Shown here: positions 46,336-53,608 of the stretch, piece after piece | How the letters are laid out: the number at the start of each line of letters is the position of its first letter | Numbering within the stretch: position 1 is the first letter of the stretch | IMG/VR virus record: IMGVR_UViG_3300009514_000007 | Location: 51,953 to 115,952 of that record | Reading direction: 5' to 3' (one strand) | DNA length: 64,000 nt | DNA from: a virus | Notes under the pieces: generated by a model | Told to the model about the DNA's origin: nothing | The model's input: only the letters and a program-made list of their open reading frames with translations | The model's database searches: none | Program-made: the position numbers and the translations under genes

Positions 46336-46797
46336 ATGGAAATCTCGCTGAGACTAGGCGATTGCCGCGAGCGGCTTGCTGAGCTTGAGGACGAGTCGAT
46401 GGACGCCGTGATCTTCGATCCCCCATACGAGCTAGGCTTCATGGGCAAGGATTGGGATGCCTCGGGAGTCGCTTACGACCCGGAGCTTTGGGAAGAAATC
46501 ATGCGTGCCCTCAAACCAGGCGGAGTCGTCAAGGCGTTCGGCGGGACACGGACATTTCACCGCATGGCTGCGGTGATGGAGAGAGTGGGTTTCGTAGGCG
46601 TTGCGACACAAATGGAGGCATGGACCTACGGGAGTGGCTTCCCAAAAAGTCTAAACATTTCAAAGGCTTTGCGGAAAAAGGCCAAACAAGATTCTGATCC
46701 GTCGCTCGCCAAGCTCGCCGAAACATGGGAAGGGTACGGCACTGCGCTTAAACCAGCGTGGGAGCCGGTCCTTGTTGCCCACAAGCCGGAGGCGTAG
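46336..46797 (+). CDS. N-terminal half of a DNA amino-methyltransferase (DPPY motif)
   Basis: The product has 153 aa. It contains the catalytic motif IV D28-P-P-Y and the downstream LKPGGVVKAFGGTRTFHRM strand of N4-cytosine/N6-adenine methyltransferases, ending at the conserved PAWEPVLVAHKP strand. The AdoMet motif (F-x-G-x-G) is missing; it is present in the next ORF, which follows in the same frame directly after a single TAG. In typical relatives both parts form one chain of about 350-500 aa, so this is a split enzyme or a gene broken by one stop. The first codon touches the helicase stop. Confidence 0.8.
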   Translation: MEISLRLGDCRERLAELEDESMDAVIFDPPYELGFMGKDWDASGVAYDPELWEEIMRALKPGGVVKAFGGTRTFHRMAAVMERVGFVGVATQMEAWTYGSGFPKSLNISKALRKKAKQDSDPSLAKLAETWEGYGTALKPAWEPVLVAHKPEA

Positions 46798-48291
46798 GTG
46801 CGCGTCGTGACCCTGGCTCGCTCGCCTGTTCTTGGTGCTATGGCGGCGTGTATCGAGCAAGGGGCAGGCGCGCTCAACATCGACGGAACGCGGGTGGGCT
46901 TTCAAGGGGATAGTGATCGCGCCTCCGCGAAGCCGGGAGGGAAGCTGACAGCCAGAACGGGAGCCTTGGCGGGTAAGACTCAGAACCCAGATCAGAAGCG
47001 GACGGAGTTCACGTCGGACAACAACAAGGGGAGGTGGCCTGCCAACCTGATCCTCCAACACCGGGCGTCGTGTACCCAGACAGGTTCAACCACTGCACCG
47101 GGCTACACGATCAACCGCTGGACGGACGGAGCCAAGCCGTTTGGCGGTGGGGCAGGTCACGAGTACGAGAGCGAGAAGCAGCCCGACGAGAGCGTGGCGG
47201 TCTGGGAGTGCGCAACTGAGTGTGCGATCGGGTTGTTGAATCGAGATGCTGGCGTGCTCACGAGCGGGGGCGGAAAGAAGCATCCAGTAGGAAGCAAGAT
47301 CTACGGGCGAAGTTCGTATTTGGAGAGCGCAACTGCGGGCGATGGTTCGGATTGGCAAGCGAGCAAAGGAACCGCATCGAGATTCTTTCAACAGGTTCAG
47401 GAGACAACGATGAACGAGCTACCGCAAGAACTGGTCGATTACCTGGAGACGATGATCACGCCGCCCGATGGTGAGGTCTTGATCGTGCCGGATGTGTCGG
47501 CCGTCAACTGGACCGAGTACGACGACAACCAGCTACACGGGGTCGTGGTCATCGGGAAGCGGGCGGATGAATTCAAGGGCAACGACTACCTCGATCAGAT
47601 CTATCGGGTGCTTCGACCCGGTGCTCATGTCGCCATGATTGCTTCCGACGAGCAGCCGACCGGGCACACGAACACCTGCGCCCTAGAGGACCAGGGCTTT
47701 GAGATCCGCGATGCCCTTTTGGTCGTGCAGGAGCCGGGGCGCATCCACTATGTCGCCAAAGCTGCAACTGCCGAGCGCAATGCAGGCGTCGCCCCGATCA
47801 AGCAAGAGGTCACGGTCGAACGGTGGTTCCCCAAAGACGACGCGGACCTTGACGAGATTATGGAGGCCCTGGCCGAGTCGCTTGAGCCTGAGCAAATTGA
47901 CGAGATGGAGGTGGAAGGGCTCGACAAGAAAGAGGTCCCCAAGCATCTGCGCGATCAGTTTGAGTCGGCCACCTTTGAGCGGACGATCACACACCAGAAC
48001 AACCACCCGACCTGCAAACCAATTGCCGTCATGGAGCGGTTGTTGGCGAACGTCCCCGAGGGCGCCGTCGTGTGTGACCCTTTCATGGGAAGCGGGACCA
48101 CGGGCATCGCGTGTCTCAACACGAACCACAGCTTCATCGGCATCGACCTGGAGGAACCCCACGTCAAGATCGCCGACGCTCGGATCCGACATTGGGATAC
48201 GAAAAAGCGGCGGACCTGGGTGGCGGAGATTGAGTCCGAGGTCGAGCCCGAGAAACAAGATGACCCGTTTGGCGGAATGTTCGGGGGATGA
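46798..48291 (+). CDS. Methyltransferase C-terminal half with N-terminal recognition-type module
   Basis: The product has 497 aa; its GTG start abuts the preceding TAG in the same frame. Residues 1-204 form a module (VRVVTLARSP, then GRWPANLILQ, ending ASRFFQQVQ) corresponding to the region between catalytic halves in phage methyltransferases, the expected target-recognition position. Residues 205-360 look like a degenerate second methyltransferase half (YRVLRPGAHVAMIAS; RIHYVAKAATAERNAG). The C-terminus holds NHPTCKPIAVMERLL (motif X-like) and DPFMGSGTTGIA (motif I, D427). With the upstream ORF it would make a complete beta-class amino-methyltransferase. An internal SD/ATG at 47399-47412 may give a shorter product. 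Confidence 0.75.
   Translation: MRVVTLARSPVLGAMAACIEQGAGALNIDGTRVGFQGDSDRASAKPGGKLTARTGALAGKTQNPDQKRTEFTSDNNKGRWPANLILQHRASCTQTGSTTAPGYTINRWTDGAKPFGGGAGHEYESEKQPDESVAVWECATECAIGLLNRDAGVLTSGGGKKHPVGSKIYGRSSYLESATAGDGSDWQASKGTASRFFQQVQETTMNELPQELVDYLETMITPPDGEVLIVPDVSAVNWTEYDDNQLHGVVVIGKRADEFKGNDYLDQIYRVLRPGAHVAMIASDEQPTGHTNTCALEDQGFEIRDALLVVQEPGRIHYVAKAATAERNAGVAPIKQEVTVERWFPKDDADLDEIMEALAESLEPEQIDEMEVEGLDKKEVPKHLRDQFESATFERTITHQNNHPTCKPIAVMERLLANVPEGAVVCDPFMGSGTTGIACLNTNHSFIGIDLEEPHVKIADARIRHWDTKKRRTWVAEIESEVEPEKQDDPFGGMFGG
47399..47412 (+). promoter_or_regulatory. Internal in-frame ribosome site and start
   Basis: AGGAG (47399-47403) stands 6 nt before an in-frame ATG at 47410, exactly where the recognition-type module ends. 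Translation here would give a 293-aa protein carrying the AdoMet motif. Its use is inferred from the SD quality and the domain boundary. Confidence 0.5.
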
Positions 48292-48926
48292 AGATCGTCA
48301 CCCTCGCCCGTAAGCCTTTGGGGGGTTCGGTTGCTCAGGGGGTGGTCGAGCACAGAGCCGGTGCGATCAACATCGGTGGCACGCGAATTTCTGCGCATGG
48401 CCGTCCTTTGCGGACGTTCGACCCGAAGCCGGGGGTTGAGCGTAGCGTTGGTTGGGAGCCGGGGTGGGCGGGAGGCAGTAAGGCTAGCGGTCAGACCTCA
48501 CTCGGCCGATGGCCTGCGAACGTCCTGCTCCAGCACACGGCCGGCTGTAAGTGTCGGGGGACCAAGAGGATACGGCCCGGTAACGGGTCGGGGCGTACAG
48601 GAAAAGGGGCACACGGCTTTCAGACCGCCTACGTCGGTGGCGACAAGAAATCCGATGGGTGGGTCGGCGACCATGTTGACGACAACGGTATGGAGACGGT
48701 CGATGCGTGGGAGTGCTCCGAGGGCTGTCCCATGCTTGACCTGGACGGACAAAGCGGTGTGACGCTCTCGTCGGGAGGCCGCACCGCGAACATCTCCAAG
48801 GGCCAACGGATCTACGGTGGCGGTCGAGGGCTCGGCCAAGACCTCACGCCCGACGAGGTACGTGGGGATCCTGGCTACGGGGACGTGGGTGGAGCGAGCC
48901 GCTTTTTCAAGCAGATTCAGCGGTAG
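48288..48926 (+). CDS. Stand-alone methyltransferase recognition-type module, copy 2
   Basis: The product has 212 aa, overlapping the previous stop by ATGA. MKIVTLARKPLGGSV, then GAINIGGTRI, GRWPANVLLQ and the ending GGASRFFKQIQR match the first 204 residues of the 46798 ORF and the partial gene at 63621. It lacks both the DPPY and F-x-G-x-G motifs, so it cannot methylate alone. It has a C-K-C and C-x-x-x-C arrangement that could bind metal. It may supply alternative DNA specificity to the split methyltransferase, or be a relic. Its end overlaps the converging minus-strand gene by 10 nt. Confidence 0.6.
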   Translation: MKIVTLARKPLGGSVAQGVVEHRAGAINIGGTRISAHGRPLRTFDPKPGVERSVGWEPGWAGGSKASGQTSLGRWPANVLLQHTAGCKCRGTKRIRPGNGSGRTGKGAHGFQTAYVGGDKKSDGWVGDHVDDNGMETVDAWECSEGCPMLDLDGQSGVTLSSGGRTANISKGQRIYGGGRGLGQDLTPDEVRGDPGYGDVGGASRFFKQIQR

Positions 48927-49132
48927 TAGTCGCGGACCTCGCCGACCGTCGAGCACCCGGCCGCGATGGCGACCTTGACTGCGCCTACGGTGATGCCGAG
49001 AGCACCTGCGATCACCGGAGCCGTCACGAGCGCGACAGGGGTGGCGAGGGTGATGCCGATGTCCTTGCCCATCTCAAAGAAGGGCTCGGTCACGTCGGAT
49101 ACGAGATCAACTACGTCGTCAAACAGACCCAT
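48917..49132 (-). CDS. Small hydrophobic protein
   Basis: The product has 71 aa from ATG at 49132 (rc). A longer frame runs upstream to 49297 but lies inside the coding end of the next minus-strand gene, so the short form is preferred. After MGLFDDVVDLVSDV comes a long hydrophobic Ala/Val/Gly helix (about residues 25-55), suggesting membrane association. Second of two minus-strand genes. Function unknown. Confidence 0.5.
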   Translation of the reverse strand: MGLFDDVVDLVSDVTEPFFEMGKDIGITLATPVALVTAPVIAGALGITVGAVKVAIAAGCSTVGEVRDYYR

Positions 49133-49149
49133 CGCCAGCACTCTAGCGG

Positions 49150-50139
49150 CTACGCCTTGGCGGCGCCAGCCTGATCGAGCAGCTTGTTCAGGTCCTTGGT
49201 CGTGCTGTTCAAGCTGCGGACCCACGAGGCCACGCTGGCGGCAGCGGACTGAATGGCACGCCATGCGCCGCTCAGCATTCGGGTCAGGTCGCTCCAACCG
49301 AACGCGACGCGAGCGCCCTCGGCAACGGACTCGACATGCTCCATCTGAGCCATCGCCGCGTTGAAATCATTGATCCCCGCGAGCACCTTGGTCAGAACCT
49401 CTTGGTGGGAAAGCTCGCGGAGAGCTTCGCGCAGCAACGTCTGGAATTTTTCCTCAAACGTGATCGTCGGCTCTGTGTGCGACTCGTGACGAGCAGCGGC
49501 AGCGGTTACGGCTTGCACGCTGTCTTGCACGCTTTTGACCTCTTTTTGGAGAGCCTTGAGCTTCTTTTCCGCTCCGGCGAGCCATTTCTTGCGGCGTTCA
49601 CCGCCGCGACCAGCTTCGACCTCTTTGGCGTGTTTGGCGACCAGGGCTTCGGCTTCCTCGATCTTGCCTTCCAAGGACCCGATCATGATCTCGGCTTCCA
49701 AGGCAGAGCGGCCGACCGCAGTGATCAGGCCCTCAGATTTCATCTTGGCCTTGACCCATTCCTCGATCTGATCGCCGTTCTTGATCCCGGCCAGGCTCAT
49801 CTGCTTCGCCACGCCCTTACCACCCATGCCCTCGATGAATTCCTCGGGGAGCGTGATCCCAAACCCTTGCGGACGGCCCTTCTGGCACTTGTTTCGCCAG
49901 TAGGCCGTGGCACCGCCATAGTCAAAGTGATCCCCGAGCTTTTCCACGACCATCTTCCACGCGAGCAGACACTCGGGAGGCAGCTTGCCATCGTGTACGG
50001 CCGCCGCGATTCCACGCGGAGGACGGAAACGGGAGTCAGGTGGCCCGGAGATGCGGGCCTCGTGGATCAACGGCAAAAGCTCGTCCCGAAGCTCAGGCTT
50101 CTCGTAGGCGAGCCGAACAAGGGAGCTTCGCAGATTCAT
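49150..50139 (-). CDS. Coiled-coil protein, minus strand
   Basis: The product has 329 aa from ATG at 50139 (a GTG directly before it is the alternative). The N-terminus is amphipathic (NLRSSLVRLAYEKPELRDEL). The middle (residues about 150-215) is strongly coiled-coil (LEGKIEEAEALVAKHAKEVE; EKKLKALQKEVKSVQDSV). The C-terminus has Trp-containing helices. No enzymatic motif. It is transcribed divergently from the 50211 gene and with the small hydrophobic gene behind it. Could be a structural or internal virion protein; not recognised. Confidence 0.6.
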   Translation of the reverse strand: MNLRSSLVRLAYEKPELRDELLPLIHEARISGPPDSRFRPPRGIAAAVHDGKLPPECLLAWKMVVEKLGDHFDYGGATAYWRNKCQKGRPQGFGITLPEEFIEGMGGKGVAKQMSLAGIKNGDQIEEWVKAKMKSEGLITAVGRSALEAEIMIGSLEGKIEEAEALVAKHAKEVEAGRGGERRKKWLAGAEKKLKALQKEVKSVQDSVQAVTAAAARHESHTEPTITFEEKFQTLLREALRELSHQEVLTKVLAGINDFNAAMAQMEHVESVAEGARVAFGWSDLTRMLSGAWRAIQSAAASVASWVRSLNSTTKDLNKLLDQAGAAKA

Positions 50140-50142
50140 CAC

Positions 50143-50210
50143 CGAGGGCTGGCTATAGACGGACTAGGGCGAGGTTTCCGCTGGCGGGTGCCTGGCGTAA
50201 ATACGTGTGT
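50143..50210. promoter_or_regulatory. Divergent intergenic region
   Basis: These 68 nt separate two divergent start codons and so should hold promoters for both strands. Seen here: a TATAGCC-type box on the minus strand (rc of 50152-50158) and TGGCGTAAATA (50193-50203) just before the + strand ATG. No matched -35 boxes are evident. Confidence 0.5.
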
Positions 50211-50630
50211 ATGGACCGCTGCAAGCGTTGTGATGGAGCAGGCTTTCTCCCACAGTTTCGCCACGTCGAAAACGGCGTTTGTTGGCGTTGTGAGGGCTCA
50301 GGCACCGATCCGGGCAAGGCGCCGAAGCGACGGACCATCCGTCGCAGCCGAGTCGTGCGGGGGCCTCGGCTCAGCCGCGAGGCGAGATCGCGTCTGGATG
50401 CCCTGATCCGATCTGGCGGGAGCAAAGAATTCACGCGGGTCACGCCGATTGGGCGTGAGCTACAGCGGCTCGGGCTCGTGCGGATTGAATTCGATCGCAC
50501 CCGTGGGCGTGGACGGGCGATGGCGACTGACCGTGGCGCACGTAGCCATTGGAAGGCTATCGTCGCAGGATTGTTGCCAAATCCCCGCCACGAATCCGAT
50601 CACGCCCGCACGGTTTCGCTTCGTTTCTAG
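50211..50630 (+). CDS. Small double-CxxC zinc-finger protein
   Basis: The product has 139 aa from ATG 50211; the frame is open further upstream, but that part lies antisense to the divergent gene. CKRCDGAGF and CWRCEGSG are two C-x-x-C-x-G-x-G knuckles like those of DnaJ zinc centres. The rest is very basic, with a small winged-helix-like stretch (FTRVTPIGRELQRLGLVRIE). Possibly nucleic-acid-binding or regulatory. TGGCGTAA precedes it in place of an SD. Confidence 0.55.
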   Translation: MDRCKRCDGAGFLPQFRHVENGVCWRCEGSGTDPGKAPKRRTIRRSRVVRGPRLSREARSRLDALIRSGGSKEFTRVTPIGRELQRLGLVRIEFDRTRGRGRAMATDRGARSHWKAIVAGLLPNPRHESDHARTVSLRF

Positions 50631-50853
50631 GCGTCGTACTCAGTACGCCCCGTGGGAATGACCAGCGTGGCAACCCCTTCCAAGGCGATGTTTGCCCATC
50701 GCTTAGGTAGTCCAAGGCAAGGGCCGGTCCAGGATCGGAAACCTACCGAACGGACAGCGGCCTTGACTGGCCGTGTAGGGAGGCTGGTCAGACCTGCGGG
50801 GCACGCATTTAAGGTCCAGGTTTCCCGATCGAAGGCTCTGGCGTAAGTAGGCT
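50631..50853 (+). other. 223-nt non-coding gap with nested RNA-like structure
   Basis: This is the longest gap between accepted genes in the window. Arms 50733-50744 and 50818-50830 pair over 12 bp with a single bulge. Between them are a 9-bp hairpin (50764-50772 with 50782-50790, two wobbles) and a bulged 8-bp hairpin (50791-50798 with 50804-50807 and 50813-50816), giving a three-way-junction layout. A competing 5-bp GC hairpin (50758-50762 with 50769-50773) excludes the first hairpin. GGTCCAGG is repeated at 50726 and 50813. It ends 24 nt before the HD-hydrolase start. It could be a cis-regulatory leader, a small RNA or a DNA element such as an origin; no known family was recognised. Confidence 0.45.
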
Positions 50854-51372
50854 GTGGAGAGACTCAACGAACAGGCGCGGGAGTACGCCGTCGAGGCGCA
50901 CGGCGACCAAAAGTACGGGGACGAGCCTTACGTCGTTCATCTGGATGCTGTGGTCGCCATCGTGCGCGAGGCGGACGGGTCGGAGCTTGCCGAAGCTGTC
51001 GCCTGGCTGCACGACGTTCAAGAGGATACGGATCGCAACTCGGCCGAGTTGGAGCGGCTGTTCGGTCCCGTTGTGTCGGTCGCTGTTTCGTGCGTCACGG
51101 ATCCCAACGGGCCGAATCGCCGGACACGCAAGGCGCGGCTGCACGCTCAACTGGCGAAGCTCGATCACGAGCAGCATGAGAGCTACCGGATCGCGTTGCT
51201 GGTGAAGGCAGCCGATCGGCTCGCCAATCTCCGAGCCTCGGAAGCGAACAACGAGCGTCTGCTCAAGATGTACCAGCGGGAGGCCAAGGCTTTCCGCGAA
51301 GCCGCGTATCGCCCTGGCCTCGCCGATGGTGTGTGGGCCGAGATCGATCGCATCACAGGAGACACGGTTTAA
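50854..51372 (+). CDS. HD-domain hydrolase, MESH1/SpoT-hydrolase-like
   Basis: The product has 172 aa with a GTG start. The HD metal site of Rel/SpoT/MESH1 (p)ppGpp hydrolases is present in order: H29 (YVVHLDAV), H53-D54 with E57-D58 (WLHDVQEDT), and D121 (KAADRLANL). The N-terminal AVEAHGDQKYGDEPY is also typical. There is no synthetase domain, so if it acts on (p)ppGpp it would only remove the alarmone, countering the host stringent response; other HD substrates are possible. No SD; TGGCGTAAG lies 7 nt upstream, preceded by the structured gap. The next gene overlaps at TAATG. Confidence 0.8.
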   Translation: MERLNEQAREYAVEAHGDQKYGDEPYVVHLDAVVAIVREADGSELAEAVAWLHDVQEDTDRNSAELERLFGPVVSVAVSCVTDPNGPNRRTRKARLHAQLAKLDHEQHESYRIALLVKAADRLANLRASEANNERLLKMYQREAKAFREAAYRPGLADGVWAEIDRITGDTV

Positions 51373-51839
51373 TGGACCACCGCAATCTCAAGAAAAAGCC
51401 GTGGCTCGTCCAACGAGTGCTGCGGAAGGACTCCGAGGAGAAGGGCATCGACGGCGCGTTTGGGTTCGACTACATGGGCTCGGCCGAGTTTGAATTCGGC
51501 TCGCTGTTCCATGCCCTCAAGGCCATGCGCGCCACATGGGACCAGTACCTTCCCGAGCCGAAGCGGATCAAAGACGAGAACGGACGCATCGTGTGGTACG
51601 TCGGACCCGACGACGCCGAGATCTTGGCCTTTGCCGAGTGGTTCTTTGTCGATCAGAGCTACGGACACTGCGAACATGACCTCAAAGAGCGCACGGACAT
51701 GCGTCGCGCCTACGAGGACGAGCCCGATCGGTGGGCTCCGACTGGTTGGTGGGCCATCGACCACGACACTCCCTGGCTCCTGTTCGTCAAAAAGGACGAC
51801 GCACGGGAGTGGATCAAGCGGACGAAGGAGCAGGAATGA
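51372..51839 (+). CDS. Hypothetical phage protein
   Basis: The product has 155 aa from ATG 51372, whose A is the last base of the previous TAA. GFDYMGSAEFEFGSLFHALK and the Trp-rich GWWAIDHDTPWLLFVKKDD are conserved-looking stretches. It is of mixed alpha/beta type and acidic. No function is known to me. AAGGAG near its end serves the following overlapping gene. Confidence 0.55.
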   Translation: MDHRNLKKKPWLVQRVLRKDSEEKGIDGAFGFDYMGSAEFEFGSLFHALKAMRATWDQYLPEPKRIKDENGRIVWYVGPDDAEILAFAEWFFVDQSYGHCEHDLKERTDMRRAYEDEPDRWAPTGWWAIDHDTPWLLFVKKDDAREWIKRTKEQE

Positions 51840-52585
51840 CGACTCCCTGGTACGACACAAAAGAGGGCCTGGAGGCCCGCCTGAAATCTGGCATCGCTGG
51901 ACTCCGCGAGATTGCCCGCGCGCGGCATACGGCCGGGTACGAACGTCGGGAGCGGATGGCTGAATGGTGTCTGATTGGACGTTTCTGGACCGACTCTTGT
52001 GGGAATTTCTCGCGCTTCACGGAGGGGGCTCCCCACGATCAGAGGGGCCGGATCGAGATCCCGGACGTGATGTCCCGAGAACAAGCTCTTGGGATCTCCG
52101 AGTGGATCACGACCACCTTCACCGAGCTTCCGCCCGAGGATGGTCGGTGCGATCGGTGCGATGGCGTGTGGACGATGCGCAACGTGGACGATTTCATGTG
52201 GAAGCGGGATCGCGGCGACCTGCCCGTGGCCCGAGCCCGTCACAAGACCTGCAACCGCCTGGCGATCATCGAGGCGGAGGCTGACGAGATCCGCAAGATC
52301 GTGGAGCGTTCGGAGATGCCGTTCAACTCGATCCACATGATCCCGAACGAGTATTTCCCCGACCCCGACGTGTACGGCCCCTGGTTTATGATCGAGACTC
52401 CCAAGGGTCGGATCAAGATCGGATGGCGCAAGCGGGTGATCAACATCGACTGGTCGCTCTCGGGCTACGGTGCCAAGGGCGAGGACGTTGTGGACGAGGC
52501 CAACGTGACGTACGGGCCTCAGTACGTCCATGCTTACGGTGCAGACAAGGCCGTGGAGGCCCTGCGGAAGATTGCGGGGGCTTAG
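51836..52585 (+). CDS. Hypothetical protein with treble-clef-like zinc site
   Basis: The product has 249 aa from ATG 51836 (ATGA overlap, AAGGAG upstream). C-D-R-C-D-G in mid protein followed by an H-x-x-C (ARHKTCNRL) could bind zinc. The second half (MPFNSIHMIPNEYFPDPDVY; IKIGWRKRVINIDWS) is beta-rich. Part of a run of small coupled genes after the HD hydrolase. Function unknown. Confidence 0.55.
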   Translation: MTTPWYDTKEGLEARLKSGIAGLREIARARHTAGYERRERMAEWCLIGRFWTDSCGNFSRFTEGAPHDQRGRIEIPDVMSREQALGISEWITTTFTELPPEDGRCDRCDGVWTMRNVDDFMWKRDRGDLPVARARHKTCNRLAIIEAEADEIRKIVERSEMPFNSIHMIPNEYFPDPDVYGPWFMIETPKGRIKIGWRKRVINIDWSLSGYGAKGEDVVDEANVTYGPQYVHAYGADKAVEALRKIAGA

Positions 52586-52587
52586 CC

Positions 52588-52977
52588 ATGTCTCGTTCCC
52601 TACTCGTTCCTGACATCGGCACGGACCTGACTCTTGCCGAGGACTGGACGTTCGTGCTCGTGCCTGAGTACCGTAACGACAAGCTGTGGACGGCGGCAGG
52701 GCTGCCCAACTACGGGCATAGCCAAGCCGTCAAGGTCAAGCGTGGCGATGCCCCCGGCGAGGTATTCCTCGTGGACGAGCAAGGGACTGAATTCGTCCCG
52801 CAGGTGACGTTGCCCAAAGGGACGGTGCTCCGATGCGCGCGCGTCTACATTCGCAACGGCAAGAACGCATCGAATTTCTCGTCGCTCACCTGGACGATCA
52901 AAAAGTGCCCCGACAAGACACTCAAGGGGCGCTTTTGGGCGAGACTCCACGACTGCAACAACATGATCGTGGAGTAG
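52588..52977 (+). CDS. Small hypothetical protein
   Basis: The product has 129 aa from ATG 52588, 2 nt after the previous stop. It is beta-rich and basic (VYIRNGKNASNFSSLTWTIK), with no motif I can name. The upstream frame extension overlies the preceding gene and is not used. Confidence 0.5.
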   Translation: MSRSLLVPDIGTDLTLAEDWTFVLVPEYRNDKLWTAAGLPNYGHSQAVKVKRGDAPGEVFLVDEQGTEFVPQVTLPKGTVLRCARVYIRNGKNASNFSSLTWTIKKCPDKTLKGRFWARLHDCNNMIVE

Positions 52978-52980
52978 AAC

Positions 52981-53202
52981 ATGGGATTTTTCACTTTCCT
53001 TGCGGTCTGTATTGCTGCCGGGTGCGCCATGCACGGTTACGAGATCTGGATCAAGCACCGCGAGACGATGGCGATGTTGCGCATGGGCGAGCGTGCTGCC
53101 AAGGCGCTTATGGAAGCGCCCGACCATGAGCGGAGTGCTCTGGCTCGGGAGTTGTTGGAAGCCTACGACGAGGCCGGGCAGGGCTTGGAGAACGACGTTT
53201 GA
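52981..53202 (+). CDS. Small membrane protein
   Basis: The product has 73 aa. The first 17 residues (GFFTFLAVCIAAGCAMHG) form one membrane segment, followed by a cytoplasmic amphipathic helix rich in Glu and Arg. It could be an inner-membrane accessory (lysis or superinfection factor), but nothing specific is recognisable. It overlaps the next gene if that gene uses TTG. Confidence 0.5.
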   Translation: MGFFTFLAVCIAAGCAMHGYEIWIKHRETMAMLRMGERAAKALMEAPDHERSALARELLEAYDEAGQGLENDV

Positions 53203-53603
53203 CCGCGCCCTACCGTGACGACGACCCGATGCGCTGCGACTGCGGGCAACACCCGATGGTCTTGGAGGTCTACTGGAAAGGCACCGAGCGCGAGCGCCGT
53301 ATCTGCCATCACTGCACGCCCGAAATTCTGCGGATCGAAACACGATGCGTCGATCCGGCCGGGTCAGGGGAAACCTTCACCATCACAAAGAACCTGGCGA
53401 TGCGATGGGGCGCAGACCAGGAGCACGCCGTCAAGATGTTCCAAGCCTGGAAAGCGGCCCAAGCCGGTGAAACGGTCATTCTCAACGAGCCAGAGCCGCA
53501 GGAGCGGCCCAAGGGCCTGTTCGCGCGCCTTTTCCACAACCTACCCTCACCCTTCCATCGTGGGGGGCGGTTTCAGATCGGATCCGATTGGCGTAAGGGG
53601 TAA
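53199..53603 (+). CDS. Small zinc-site protein
   Basis: The product has 134 aa if the TTG at 53199 (coupled by overlap) is used, or 124 aa from ATG 53229. M-R-C-D-C-G with a later C-H-H-C suggests one zinc site. The C-terminus is basic (LFARLFHNLPSPFHRGGRFQ). Start choice is uncertain; no function assigned. Confidence 0.5.
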   Translation: MTAPYRDDDPMRCDCGQHPMVLEVYWKGTERERRICHHCTPEILRIETRCVDPAGSGETFTITKNLAMRWGADQEHAVKMFQAWKAAQAGETVILNEPEPQERPKGLFARLFHNLPSPFHRGGRFQIGSDWRKG

Positions 53604-53608
53604 CGCAC

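Noticed and set aside
46795-46797. TAG read as sense codon (alternative genetic code)
   Set aside because: Many well-supported genes in the window end in TAG at exact overlaps with the next start, so TAG is a normal stop here.
50733-50830. tRNA-like cloverleaf in the gap
   Set aside because: Outer stem is 12 bp, no anticodon loop or T-loop consensus could be fitted on either strand.
50658-50846. Possible small + strand ORF (about 62 aa) in the 223-nt gap
   Set aside because: No SD, composition unlike the neighbouring proteins, and it coincides with the paired arms of the predicted RNA structure.
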